The notes beneath the pieces are model-generated. The model was not told the origin of the DNA. It saw only the letters and a list, made by a program, of their open reading frames with translations, and did not search any database. A stretch of DNA of 64,000 nucleotides. Origin: Aaosphaeria pasadenensis (Eukaryota > Ascomycota > Dothideomycetes > Pleosporales). The DNA lies in contig JAKLMB010000033.1 in assembly GCA_022813625.1 (NCBI GenBank), forward strand, positions 248,001-312,000, in the 5' to 3' direction. Every line of letters begins with the position of its first letter. Within the stretch, counting starts at the first letter, position 1. A program made the position numbers and the translations under genes. Positions 1 to 12,786 of the stretch are shown here, in pieces.

Positions 1-1472
1 CTCGGATGTTTATGCCTGCAGCAGTCAATCCTGAACGAACTACCGTTGAACTGGTCTGTGACTATTCAGACCCCTGGCATTCGGACTGATCTGCAAGGCT
101 CAAGCACAAGCACATCCTGGACCTTGCTCTGCTTATCATTTGTGTGGGCGAGGAGTGTTGCTGCGAAGAGGCACTGTGCAGGCAAATGATGAGGTCCGAT
201 AACCATACACCAGCACTGCGACCAGACAGAATGAGTGCTTTTTGTCTATGGACTCTAGACGTCATGATCTGAACCTGAAACGCGAGAGCTGCACGAGCGG
301 GAGCCAACATGAATTTCAACGAGGTCAGCCAGTCATGGTGACACTTTACTGTGCATATTCACACAGAAAAGGCCAATAAGGGAGCTGTCGCTGCAGATAA
401 TCGTCGACTATGGGAATGATCCGCGCTGTTGACGATAAGTCTTACCGCAGTACAGCCAGCCCGGCAGTTCATACCCTTATCTTCATCAGCAACGTAGCCT
501 GGATGCCTTCAACTGTTCTCCTTGAAATGTGATCACGGCTTGCCGCACTCATCCGCCATGCATGGGTTGAGGGACCGTTATTTATTCGCATCAATAGTCT
601 CTTTGTAGGGCCGAAGGGGCGGGCCTCTTTCAGAGACGAGACGAGGGGCGAGGCCTTAAAATAATAAAGGCATCTTGAACTAACTATCGATAACGTTCAG
701 GTCAACAAATCATTTCGAGCTGACTCTTGGCCTATAATTATCCCCAAGACGAGTTGTGGGGTGAATTGCCTGCTAGCTACCTCGTAAGAGCCAGCGTCTC
801 GTGAAGAAAGCAGGTGAAGACGAGGTTGATGCATCCACATCCGCATCCGCGCCTCTCGGACTGTCGGGGCTGTGCCAGCCTGTCGACTGGCCAGCATCGT
901 TCATCCAGCCAACCTCAGCTCGGGATTCTGCAGTTGGCGTGAGCATTTGGCGGAATTCGGCAAGGATGGCTCAAAGTAACACAGCTCGACTGCGCCCACT
1001 TCAACCTCGAGTTGTGTTGTGAGGAAGCTCCTGATCATTTCTCCTACTCTCCTGCTTTCTTCCTTTCCATCTCTCTCTTTCGAATATCTCTCGCCTTTTG
1101 CAACATTGTTAATAGTGTTTCACGTCTTGTCCGGTTGAAGTAACCAGTCTTCAGTGAACGCTTTGTGGCGTCATCGATAGCTGTTACAACCACTCACAAC
1201 CGCCTCTGGGTGTATTCATTGCTTAGCGTGACTTCGGACTACGGCCCCACCCTCACTCGCAACAAACAAAACTGCGAGATCAACATCTTACCGCGTTGAA
1301 TTTTCTGGCAGAGGAAAGGTAGTCTGTTTTGTAAGATCAGGCTCGACGAACGGCAATCCTTGTTGTCTTCGCTCCCGTGGTCCGCGCCTGGTTCAAAGTA
1401 ACTTAGTTGCGAGGGTCAGCCCGCAGGTACCGGACGTTCCATATCTACCAAGGCCGTCCTGTCATCCCTCAA
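1..1472. other. Gene-free leader before the first gene
   Basis: No open frame here has recognisable content; the short frames at 62-319, 697-897 and 801-1022 are compositionally plain. The pyrimidine-rich part from about 1030 to 1470 looks like promoter and 5' untranslated leader of the membrane protein that starts at 1473. The end of a neighbouring gene could lie left of base 1 but nothing shows it. Confidence 0.5.
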
Positions 1473-2627
1473 ATGGCCTCTCCCCTCGCTCAGCCAGACT
1501 CGAGTGACGATGAAATTGAAGAGATAGAGTTCATTCAAGTTTGGTATACAGGCGACGAAGACCCAGAGGATCCCTACGAGACCGAAACCATCAGTTCTGA
1601 CGACTATACTATGCCATACACAAACCCGCCCTGGGCTGCTCCTACAGAGCGTCCGTCCGTACCTCCATGGGTTCGACCCCATGGACCTCCTCCATGGGTA
1701 ACAACGACGACATCATCGAGCAGTCAAATCACCCCTCAGCCTGAGTATGGCCACTCCAAATCGTTGACTCCCATCTCTGAAGGCAATGCCCCGTCGACGG
1801 CTAGCGAAAGCGCGTCAACCTCAACAGGTGCACCCGTCGTTGAGGGAGAGGAGAAAGTCCACCATAAGGGACTCATCATGGCCATGGGCGTCGCCGTTCC
1901 TTTACTTGTGCTGGCCGGCATTGCCATCTTGGCCTTCATTGTGCTCCGCAAGCGTAGACGCAACAAGCGACAGGCGATTGCACATGCGCAAGCACAGGTG
2001 GATCAGATGAAGTACAGTGGTCGACCTTCACACATAGCGGCCCATTACCACGTTCCGCCGCCTCCTCCTTCAACATCACCACAATTCCCTCAGCCCTCAG
2101 CCCAGCCTCCCTACTCTGGACCACCAGGCCAGCCACCACCTGTGATTCTCGGACCCATCGTACCGGGCTCGAATGGAGCATACTTCACGGGTATCGACAC
2201 GTCAGACGTGGTATCTGTGAACAATGACCATCCACCTTATCCTCCTCCCGGGCTGAACGACCGCACTGGTCTCGGCAACCCCTTCGCAGACAACAACAGC
2301 ATTAATGACGAGCCACCACCACCATACCGACCACGCAGCATAGCAGCTCTCTCCCGAGACTCGAGCCTTCGTTCACAATCACGAAATGTACCGCCTCCTC
2401 CATTTCCGCCTCAGCTTCCGCCGATAGCAGATCACTCCCGCACCAACCTGCTCGACGCATTCCCCTCCCAGACCGGCTCCTCGAGATCCCCCTTCGCAGA
2501 CCCAGACTCGGACTCGGACGACGACGTGATAAGCCAGATCTCAGGCCGCGCCCCGCGAAGAGCTAGAGAAACCATGTCCGACGTATCGGACATGTCCTAT
2601 CAGCAGGACCCCAGGCCAGGTGTGTAA
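1473..2627 (+). CDS. Single-pass membrane protein with proline-rich cytoplasmic tail
   Basis: Function not recognised. The open frame extends upstream to a TTG at 1407, but the first ATG is at 1473 and is taken as start, giving 384 aa. The N-terminal part is very acidic (residues 9-45, rich in D, E and S), followed by short proline/tryptophan repeats of the PPWV kind at about 52-76 and a Ser/Thr-rich stretch that could be O-glycosylated. One strong membrane segment lies at about residues 134-158 and is followed at once by a basic stop-transfer run (RKRRRNKR). The remaining 220 residues are rich in Pro, Ser and Gln, with PPPP tracts that could bind SH3 or WW domains. This layout resembles fungal Mid2/WSC-like or SKG6-type cell-surface proteins, but no signal peptide is visible, so topology is inferred. 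No intron is needed. Confidence 0.75.
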   Translation: MASPLAQPDSSDDEIEEIEFIQVWYTGDEDPEDPYETETISSDDYTMPYTNPPWAAPTERPSVPPWVRPHGPPPWVTTTTSSSSQITPQPEYGHSKSLTPISEGNAPSTASESASTSTGAPVVEGEEKVHHKGLIMAMGVAVPLLVLAGIAILAFIVLRKRRRNKRQAIAHAQAQVDQMKYSGRPSHIAAHYHVPPPPPSTSPQFPQPSAQPPYSGPPGQPPPVILGPIVPGSNGAYFTGIDTSDVVSVNNDHPPYPPPGLNDRTGLGNPFADNNSINDEPPPPYRPRSIAALSRDSSLRSQSRNVPPPPFPPQLPPIADHSRTNLLDAFPSQTGSSRSPFADPDSDSDDDVISQISGRAPRRARETMSDVSDMSYQQDPRPGV

Positions 2628-5600
2628 ACGCCTCCTTGGGAACGAACGAAGTCATGCTCTCCATGAATCATCTCTACCTTTCTCTTATTACTTAGTCTCT
2701 ATTTTCTATTCCATTTTGTTCTTCTTGAACCAACTTACTTATTATGTAAATACCATTTTGTCTAACTTCTTTTCCTCTTCTCTTTTCTTTTCCATTCTTC
2801 CCACGCGTTTGTGTCTCCCATTTACGAGGGCTTCATTGCATGCATGGTCGGTGGATTATTTAATTTCCTTTATTTACTTTCCTTTTACTTGGTCTACTCG
2901 CTCGACTAGTGGTCCTTTTGAACTGAATGGGACTTGTATTGCATAGGATCGAGCAGGGGGCTTTCTTCTTATATTGGAGGCTGAAAATGAAATCAAAGTA
3001 TCGTCCTCGCATTGACGGTAAAAGCTCGCGAGGATTTTTATATAGCATATACGAATACATCATCAATCTGGCGATATATGTCCACCTACTTATACTGTTG
3101 AAAATGTCACACATATTCGCCCTACGCAACCATTAAAATTCCAAGCCGAAAGACGTGAGTGTGTTTACAAACATCTCCCCATCACTCTTACCCCCTATTT
3201 CCAATCAACAGACGATCGTTTTTTGCAATGTACCGAGGACATGAAACTTGGTTTTCTCTTTGGTAACTCGCCGTTCGGTGCGTAAATATATGTTCCTGTC
3301 TCCTTAGCGGACAATTATACCAACCATCAGTCTTGAATTTTATTTACTAAACCTATAATTGTTCCTTGTTTAGTATTTTTATTTATTCTTTTTGCATAAG
3401 AGGTGGACGATTGAATAAGGGATATTTTAATTTGATACGTGTGGAGTGTCTTTTTCTTTTTATTTAGTTTTGTTAGAGGAGAGGGTGTCGTTATATGAAT
3501 AGGCATGTACCAAGCTTCGAGTGCAGATACACAAACCAACTCGGTCGACGGATCCTTTTACATACTTCGATTTTACCTCTATGAATACATGTATCTAGGG
3601 ACGATGATGTGTAAGGAATACCTAGCTACCCACCTGCTGTGACTGTATATCCATAGTGCTTAAGGATGAAGGAATCAGCCTACCAATGACACAATCCCCA
3701 CACCTCCGTACACCACACCACATTACACTACACCTGTACCTACATACATACATGCACACAAAATCACAGTACCTCAAGAGCACGCAGGGTAAGCCCCCAA
3801 AAGGCCACAATCCCACAGTAAATCCGATTTCGCTGTAGTGCAGTTGCGGTTGCGCTCGCTGAGGCGTGTACCTTGCATAGCACCCTCGCAAGCGTACCGG
3901 ATTTCTACTTCGCTTCTGTGAGATACGAAAGTTTATATCTTAACCCGTTATGAGGGGCCGAGTGCATTGAATTGGATTTGATCGGGCGTTATGAAGAGAG
4001 GAGAGAGGAGGAATTGGGGGAATGGCGTGTTGTGTGTTTCCAATCGGTGTTGTTGAGATGATTGTGATGATGATGATCTCTGTGAGTGTATCGTGTGAGA
4101 GACGAAAAGTACACGCAACGGACTTCGTCATCGTCCCTGGCTTCGAATGGGCAGTACAAGGAGATAATAGTCTCTCTGTCTAGCTGGCTGGGTGGAGACT
4201 TTGCTATTACGGGCCTCATACCTAGCTTGATGGATGATTGTAGCTGTACGAAGATGCTACGAGTCTGATGAATATACATTATACCGGTCCCCGCACTAGC
4301 GAAGTAGGTATCTACAGTACCTCAGGGGACCTTTTTTAGGTTGTCTCGTGCTCGTAAACAGGTACTGCGTAAAAGTACATACGTGTATACGTTGATTATG
4401 TGCATTTCACTATCGGTGTGGTCGTGCGGTGACCGACCGACAGCCGCCCCCTTTTGGCCCTCTCGCACGAATGGAATCAGCAATTGCCAGCCCAGCTGCC
4501 TATTCACCTACGATTGAAAAAGGATGAGAAGATGACAATCAGGCCCGCCAGGTACAATCCCTCTCTCTTCCCTCACTCGAAGGCGGCAGAGAAACAGGTG
4601 CTTGCCGTGGCGTTGCGTCCGTCTACATACTAACCCCGCCGCCGTTTTTTCCACCACGCGTTCGTCAAGTCGTTCGCTCGCGCGCTTTTTCAATCGATAA
4701 AACGATAGCGAGGAAATCTTATTTTTAGGCCAAACGTCTTTTCTCGGTTTCTATTTGTCGCTTTTGATCATTCCCCCCAGGCGTTGAGCTGTTTAGGCGG
4801 TTTTGAGCTAGGCGGTTTGGGTGAACTGCATCGAACTGGGTAGCTACCTAGCGAGCTGGCGAGAGGCGGATCTTGTGAGATCCACCAGTCGTGGTGATCC
4901 CTCGACTCTACGCATCTGTCGAGGTTTGGGGAGTTGATTGAGCATTGAATTAATTGATTAAGTGTCCAAATGATGCTTGAATGAAGAAGCAATTGACAGA
5001 GATGTTATGGAAATATGGTGTGTGGTATGACGGAATTGTAGTTAATACTTACAAGTAACCTAGGTAGCAATACATCTAGGATGGTATCAAGTGAATATCT
5101 TGGGTAAACCAAAAAGCATCAATTCGATCTGGAATGATAGTTTACCGCACTTGCTGTTGAGTCAGTCATCTACTTGCACCTCTATAGATACGCGATTCGA
5201 GTGTCGATATTGTACAGAGCACATGTCCACCTCCTGATTCAACAAAAAAAAAAGACCAGAAATGGAAAAACACCGCGATAGCGATTCTTGATGCCCGCAA
5301 TTGGCCAATGCGATCCATAGAACAGTCATCTAAATTGAATAAATAGAATCCTCCCTGGAAGGCAAAAACTTTCATTGGCCATTACCCCCATCCTCTCTCT
5401 TCCTCACAATCGCAGTACCCTACCATCCAGAGGTAGATAGACCCATCTCATGAACAGACGTTCAAAAACCCTTATAATCTTGTGCGTCTACATCAATACA
5501 GAATTCATTATCCTATAAGCCTCCCATGATCTCTCTTCCCCCCAAAAAGGAGACGGAAAATAAAAAAGGATAAACCCCCCCCTCTCTGGACCCTTGATCG

Positions 5601-7074
5601 TTGCGCTGATGAGCTGGCACCTGCAAGGCAAAGGCACAAATCTACAAGCGAAGCGCAGGGCAAGGGGAGAGAAAAAAAGGTAAGGCAAGCTATTTTCCTA
5701 TTCGCCTGCAGCTCGCATCGGATTTGCCGGGGACCTGGGTTGGGGGATTGGGGATTGATTTTCATTGTAATTTTGATTGTGAATGCGAATGGTTATGCGA
5801 AGGGAGAGGGGAGAGGGCGAGAAGGTAACTGTACAAGTAGCTATCTACGGGTGTGAATGGTTCGTTTGGCCGTTCATCCAATTGCTCAATCGTTCGTTCG
5901 TTCGGCTGGATGGGCGAGCGAAAGAGCCCCTTTACCCAGCATTGCACAATACGGGAAAGCCAACGGACCAGCCGAACCATTCATTGAACTTACCAACAAA
6001 CCAAACCATTGAACGATCGCTTGTGGGGAATCAATCACCACAGGAGGATCTGGCAGCTGAGGAGTATATGCTACTGCTGATGGTTGGTGACGGAGACGGG
6101 TAAGACGGGCCTAGGTACGATTGAGGCGGAGGAGTGCGGGACGGGCTGGAGGGCTGGCTGGCTGGAGAGGGTACCGGTACTTGTGGTTTGGTGGGCTGCT
6201 CGGGATGGGAGATGAAGTGGGATAATGGTGCAAGATGGATGATCTGGTTCTTGCACTCGTGAGATAGTTAGGAGATTGTAACTCCGTACGAGTACTGGTA
6301 CATGTGGTTGGTGATAGACTGATAGTATGGGGTACCTTGTAGGGATGGGATTGTAGATTGTATGTATGGGGGATGTGAATGGATGTTCGAGGTGCCTAGT
6401 GCGGGCATGAGGGGGAGAGATTTGCGCCATTCACAGGGACTCCAGCGACATCCGCCACCACCAAAAGCACCTTTTAATCTTTTCCCATCAGCCCAGGAGC
6501 CAGAAGCCACCATCGTCTAATCATCATCATCCATCCAGACTTTCATTTGTCCATCTCTTGTCTTCCCTCATACCTAATTCATATGGTATACCCCTTCGTC
6601 GTGCTTCCGTGCCGTAGATAGGCGGCATAGCTATCCATATCATAGCATGCCCTATCCTATCTCATCCTATCCCCTATGGCTAGCCCCCATCTAGTCTTCC
6701 CAATCGCTCGTCCTCAAGGTTCAACCTGACCTGACCTGACTGACCTACTGGGTGCTGGTTCGGGCCTCGCCTGGAGAACAAAGCTGACTGGCTCTGTCGG
6801 TCGCTGGCAAAAAAAGAGACCACGTTTGCCTGGCCCTCTGCCTGTGTTTCCTTGTGCCGACGTCGTGCCCTGTCGATAAGTACAATGATTATGACAGCCC
6901 ATCCCATCCATCAATCTCGACATCCCCGCGACAAGAGTAATGCCATCAGCCCGGTGCGGCGCCGTACCTGAATGTGATCGGCCCTTGCCCGCTTCAGGAG
7001 TTGGCGCGCTCCACTAGTTATTCTTGTAATCCCAAGCTTGCATCTGCTCGTTCGCCAACGACGACTACGACACT

Positions 7075-7097
7075 GACACCGACACCGACACCGACAT
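7075..7097. repeat. GACACC hexamer microsatellite
   Basis: About four tandem copies of GACACC with a final mismatch, in the non-coding stretch before the PHD gene. Confidence 0.7.
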
Positions 7098-7397
7098 CAG
7101 GCAAGCAAGCATTCCATTGCTCGTCTGGGTTGGCCCGCGGACGCTCAACCAATAAATCGTCACCGCAACGGGACGGCCAACGAACGACCAACGAGTGGAG
7201 AGGCGTAGTAGTGCAGTGGAGTGGAGTGCAGCGTAGTGGGGAGTCCAGAGTTGGGAGAGTAGAGTAGAAGAAGTACAGGTCGAGGTCGTCGTTGTCGTCA
7301 ACAGCTTCGACATCGTCGATATTCGTCTTCAACCGTCTTCTTCTCTACTGTCTTTTCTCGTCTCTCTATTCAACAATTAGCCCTTGCTACTGTTGTA

Positions 7398-7420
7398 CTC
7401 GCTCGCTCGCTCGCTCGCTC
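7398..7420. repeat. CTCG tetranucleotide microsatellite
   Basis: Nearly six perfect copies of CTCG, in pyrimidine-rich presumed leader DNA upstream of the PHD-finger gene. Confidence 0.8.
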
Positions 7421-8785
7421 ACTATACGCACTCACTCAGTCAATCGCTCCTTCGTCCTCTTGCTCGCTATATCGATTATAATAATAATCATTATTACACA
7501 CACTCGTACGCACCCCGTTCTCTTTTCCTTGATTTCGCCCTTGCCCATGCCCTTGCCCTAGCTTCGGTTGTCAACATGCATTGGCTCGTGTGTTCCTGCA
7601 TGGACTGCAGCACTACTGTACTGCGTAGGTAGTGCAGCGCAGTACAGACAGTACATACGATGGCACAGTATGGTTCAGTAGGGTAGGGAGTGGATGTTGT
7701 TGAACTCAAGATGTTGTATTGCGATGAATGGTTGGATGAAGGTTGAGAGAGTCAGTGGAAGAGTTAACAATTGACAATCATAATCATCATCATCGATTGT
7801 GGTTGTCGATGTCGTTGTCATCGTCTCTCCAACCGAATTCGGCCTTGCTCATCCTCCTTGGGTGGTTCCTTCCTTCCCTTCCCTTCTCTGTACCTGCAGC
7901 CACGAGGTCTCACAGACGCAACCTCCCCCCTACCTCTTCCCTCTCCTCATCCTCCTTCACTCCTACACTGTCACTGTCACTGTCTTGTATTACCGTATCT
8001 TTTTTCTTCATTGTCTTCATTGCTTCATTGCCCTCATGTCCTAATCCTCTGCCACCTCAGGTCTCGACATTGTCACCTCCATCCTTCGACGACACCTCGG
8101 CCAAACTCAACCCTCTCCACCCGCCCCGTATACCTCCCGCTACCACAGACTACCACCACCATCCGTCCGTCCTCGCCGTCTATCGCTCTAAATAATTCCA
8201 CATAACTCTACATGGTCTTGAAGGAGCAGATACTGTCTCACTTGGTCTGCTATGAGTTTGGATCAGCATATATATGGGTAGGATAATTTTGTCTCTTCTC
8301 TTTCCATGAGTTTGGGTGGTGAACAGGGGACGGGAGCTAGGTATCTCTCCACCTACCAGTACTTGTACCTGTGGGTCAACCACCACACACTTTCTCTACA
8401 CAATACGGCGGATATGACGATGCTGGACTTCAATGCTCCGAAGTACCAGCTCGTCCAGGAGGCAATGGGATCACCGATGGCCTCGACTGCCTATTCACAC
8501 AGTCTCTACCTGTCAAATCAAGTTGGCTCTACCCCCAACTAGTGCAGGCAGAAGACAGGCAACACTGCACGGTCACCCATTCTCGATCCTGAAGCTCCAA
8601 AGCACCGACCTTCCTACCAACCAAACCTACCTTGCTACTTATTACCTTCAATTGCTTCGCTTTCCCCACAACGCTCGTTATCAAAACGCCGTCCTGCCGT
8701 TCCCTCACCGAGCATCAGCACAATTTTTTTTCTTCCTCGTTCTCCGTCTTCTCTTTCGTTTTCAACATGGCACCATAACCACACA

Positions 8786-11218
8786 ATGCAATTTCTAGAG
8801 TCCGTTGTCTTACCTCACCACTTGCTGCACGATTCCTTTCCTTTCTCGTCCGCTACCAAATTCTCCGATGACCTCAAAAGGCTAACTAGTACCTCGTCTA
8901 CCAGATCAACGGATTGGCATCTTCCCAGTCCCTCCTCCACACCAAAATCGGTGACGTTCCCGGACTCGACCTTCAAAACACCAAAAGCTGAGGCCCATCC
9001 TCCGCCTCAATCACACTTCCTTGACGCCTGGTCAACCCCGAGGGTCAATGGGCAGCAGACCCCTGCACAGACCCCGTCCTTCACCTTCACCACCCCAATA
9101 GACCGTCCCTCGAGCTCCTATAGCAACCAGAAGCCCCGCACCCCAGAAGATCCCGAATTTCATGTCAACCACTTCGTCCCAAACAACCTCCCGCTCCCGC
9201 CTGTCGAACCCGCTCGCAGGTTGTCGTCCTCGCCGGACCCTTCCAAGCACCCTGAAGCAACCCTTCGACAGAACCCTCCCCTGCGGCCCCGGCCAGTCAG
9301 CATGGATACTTCACAGATGCAGACGCCGCCCCCAACCAGGGACGCCACGTCGAGAAGAGGAGGCATGCAGCAGCAGCAGCAGCAGCAGGGGCAGCACCAG
9401 GCAGGGCATAACTTCAACAATACTCCGGCAACTGTGATACATAGGGCACAGGGTCAGGTCCATCCTAATGAGGGCATGTACAACCAGACGCCGCTGGGAT
9501 TTCCAGCATTGCAGTTCTCCCCCGATCTTATCCAATTCCCCAGTACCGGACCCCTGTCAGCGCCTGTGATGCCACAGTCACGGCTGTTCTGGGACCAGAA
9601 TGACTCGAATCAGATGGACATTGACATGCAAAACCACCACATGGGATCTGACCCATTCGGCCCTGCACCGCCTCAGAGAATTGATACGAACATAGACTGG
9701 CAGACCTTCAGTACACCTGTTTCCGCTAACCACATGAACCCTCAGGCATTTCAAGCACTCCATGGTCTGTCCTCACCAGGCCCGATGGCATCTTTTGCAT
9801 CCAACAACGCCCCGGACACCTCGAGCTCTAGACCCAATTCATTCCTGTCAACATCGGGCAGTGTAGACCCTAGCATGCTGTTCAGCTTCTCCAGTCCTGG
9901 CCCGAGCACGTCCTTTGGTAACATTCCGCCACCAATCAGTATTCCTCCAGACAACAGACAACCGTATGAGACGCAAGTGCGGGACTCTATGCGTGAGAGG
10001 GAATTGGCCAAGAAGACGAAGAGTCAGCACTCTCGTACCAGTACATCTTCCTCCTCTGCCTCATTCGACCCTCGGCCTGGCCTACAGCGGAGCAATACCG
10101 ACAGTGGCTTTAGGAAAAGCAGGCCGTCGTCAATGGAGTCGAAGACGTCTGGCCCTGCCCCTCCTTTCAATATCCCCCGCCGTTCCTCTCCTTTGAAGCG
10201 GCAGAGTGGTGCATCGTTGACGTCCATACCTGAAATTCGACGGCCACGAACACGCCTAGTGATCGATGCGGACGGACGTGCCAGGACCGAGACTGTCACC
10301 GCTGATGACGACACCGACTCAGGCCACGAGTCTAGAAGAAGCTCCCAGAAGGACATGAGGCAGCAGTACCCAGGGCTCTGGGCAGAGGACGACAGTGACT
10401 CTGAGCAGGAAGAGCCCGCCACCCTCAGCCGGAATGCATCGTTCAGCATGCCCCAGCGTCGAGCCTCGAAGCACGCACGTGCCGATAGTGGCGGGCTTGA
10501 ACGATCCAACTCCTTTAAGATGGCACGGCCCTCTTCGGGAATATTCGACAAGACCTCCTTCGAGACGATACGTCCCATCAAGAAGGCTGCAGACCATCCC
10601 TTTCGTCGATTCAGCATGATGGACCTGCCCACCTCGCTGGGGGAGCCGAACGAGGTTGAGGACCAACAAATGCCAGAGTCTCCCGGGGATGCACTTGGCG
10701 CTCTGAAAAAGGTTGTGGAGGGCCGACAGAAGCGGATAGGTATGATTTTCGGCGTTTTGTGCTCGCCCCCTTACTGATGTTTTGTAGAACGTTCCAGTCA
10801 GAACACCTTGAAGGCCCACAACCAACGTTGGGCACAAGCTTCGGCCGACATTGCCAGTGCCAGCCCGCATGGGCTCTCGCTCTATGACCCGTATACGAAT
10901 TCCTTCAGTGCATCGCCTGCTAACTCGAACGACGCTGGCCTCACCACCCCCTCCACTGATCGTAGCAGCCTCTCCAGCGAGAGCACTCGCTGCCTGTGCA
11001 ACGGCTCGGACGATGGACGACCCATGATTCAGTGCGAGTCGTGCACAAAGTGGCTGCATATGGGTTGTGTAGGGTTGAACGGCCACAACATGCCCCCAGT
11101 CTATGTGTGCGTCTTCTGCACCGGCACCACGCCCATTGCGAGGGGTGGCAGGGTCCGCGGTCCCATCCCTTTCGACCACTCACCCTTGAACCACAAAACC
11201 TTCTTCCGTCGCCAGTAA
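8786..11218 (+). CDS. PHD-finger protein, probable chromatin reader
   Basis: Two exons, 8786-10739 and 10788-11218, are separated by a 48-nt intron (GTATGA donor, TTACTGATG branch region, TTTGTAG acceptor); the junction keeps phase and gives 794 aa. The first 650 residues are low-complexity, rich in Ser, Pro and Thr, with a glutamine run encoded by CAG repeats at about 9369-9387 and phospho-type acidic/serine stretches. The only folded domain seen is a C-terminal PHD finger at residues 720-762 with the Cys4-His-Cys3 ligand pattern: C720, C722, C734, C737, H742, C745, C759, C762. PHD fingers commonly bind histone H3 tails, so a nuclear regulatory role is inferred; the complex it belongs to is not evident. 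The gene has the longest upstream non-coding stretch in the window, which fits a heavily regulated factor. The start follows a long C/T-rich leader. Confidence 0.9.
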
Positions 11219-12786
11219 CCTCGCGTCGATTTACCACACTGCTAACATGATACGATACTACCCATCGCTCGATGCGGACACGAGCTCGATCAAGACCACG
11301 ACCTTTGCACTCAAACATCAGGATACCCATATACCCGATCGATCGATCGATGATGCCACTGACTATATTTCCTGCATTTCCAATGGCCTCGATTTGCGAG
11401 CATCCCATTTGGATTCACCTGTTCAATTCTGATTCGAATCCCATCACTCCATCAAGCGTTGACTGAGCTACATGAGCGACCAAGCATACTTACCATTACA
11501 CACGGCATACTTCGATGCCGATTCAGTTTTCGATTTCCTTTCGCGCGTTCCTTTACCAAAATAATACGAGTGCACTCTCCGCCGCCCCTCCCCGACATGT
11601 TCGACATAGTATACATACACAAACACCACGCCTAATCAGTACGTCCCCTGTACGTCGAGCATCTGCAGGTCCCGACGCTCCACGTACACCTAGTATCACC
11701 TACGTCCGATGACGCCGTAAACGAAGGAAGCAATAATGTTTATCTACGTCGTACACGGCCAGCACCTGTCTGTCTTTCCTTGATTGCGAGTGGAGAGTTC
11801 CCGGCCTGCCAGAGATGGAATCCAGGCGGGAAGGTTACACACAAAGATGTTAATGCTGACGAGCCTACGTTCTACTTTTTTCTTGACGCTCCTTACTAAC
11901 GGCTGTTTATCGCTTGGTCTATGAGATGATGGTGTTTTTTTTCTTTTTCTTTTTTCACCTGAGGAAGAGGGGATGTTGGATTAATTTTGCGCTGCATTGT
12001 GTGCGGATTATGCGCGTGTCTCACATTGGAGGCCGCGAGAAGGGGGAAGTGGTGGTGGAAGAACGTGTTTTGCCTTTTGCATATGCATGGTCGATGGAGT
12101 TTTTTCTTTGCTTTTTTCATATTTGGTTTCTCCAACTTTTAAGATGAGAGACGAGAGGTCGAGTGCGTCTGTGAGGACAACGTGTTCGAGACAAGGATCT
12201 CGGAACCGTCTTGTCCTACTTTGTTTTCCCATTTTCCATCTCCTTCGCAGGAGGGAGAGCATGCTGTAGTGAATGATGAAGAAACAACAGCAACAATCAA
12301 TACAGTTCCAACCCAGCACTTACACACATACACATACATCTTTTGTCCGTCCTACCGTCTGCCTGCCTGTCCTTTTTTCCTTTTGCAAATCACAACAAAG
12401 CATTTACACCGGCGCGCGTCCCCGTAAAACAGTTAGTTGTGTATACAAAATACTATCTCCTCGTGTCCTCCCTACTTTTCCAATCTCCTTTTCACCCTCC
12501 ATGCATGTTCTTCCCTTCGATTAAAAAAGAAAGTCTTTTTCTTTTCCTTTGCTTTTGGAGTCCGAGTTTGGACGAGTAGTATGTAGCTAGAGATAGATGG
12601 ACGAGTGGGGAGAAGTGGGAGTGAGTGAGTGAGGACTTAGCTAGACACAGGAGGACAGTGTGGAACTTTCAGGCGCAATAGTTTCGAAAATTCTATGTTT
12701 CATTTCCCGTGGATTGTATGTATCTAAAAGAGAGAGAGAGAGAGAGAGATGAGAGAGACAGAGAGAGAGAGGGGTGTGATTTCCAA
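11219..12786. other. Spacer between convergent genes
   Basis: Non-coding by inspection. It holds the 3' regions of the PHD gene (+) and of the dioxygenase gene (-). Short open frames such as 11896-12135 and 12008-12319 are lysine- or histidine-rich chance frames. A GA-rich microsatellite lies near its right end. Confidence 0.55.
12729..12771. repeat. GA-rich microsatellite
   Basis: Imperfect (GA)n tract interrupted at two points, just downstream of the dioxygenase stop codon. Confidence 0.85.

Larger units (their letters stand above)
2628..8785. other. 6.2 kb region without a recognisable gene; promoter and leader of the PHD gene
   Basis: No frame in this stretch shows a known family, consistent codon use or plausible exon chains. 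The first few hundred bases are probably the 3' untranslated region of the membrane protein. From about 7260 onward the + strand becomes very rich in C and T with simple repeats, which is how fungal 5' leaders look. Short frames such as 7743-8195, 8306-8542 and 8433-8798 would act as upstream ORFs if this part is transcribed. Tetranucleotide and hexanucleotide repeats occur near 7075 and 7398. A non-coding RNA is possible but cannot be shown from sequence alone. Confidence 0.45.

Noticed and set aside
7743..8205. 150- and 144-codon frames before the PHD gene
   Set aside because: Two overlapping frames, both Ser/Pro/Leu-rich from a C/T-rich tract; better explained as untranslated leader.
10024..11179. 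Long minus-strand frames opposite the PHD-finger gene
   Set aside because: They mirror the GC-rich coding strand, show no family motif, and the + strand has a PHD finger and a clean intron.
11428..11442. GATTCGAATCC resembling a tRNA B box
   Set aside because: The surrounding bases do not fold into a cloverleaf and no A box is correctly placed.
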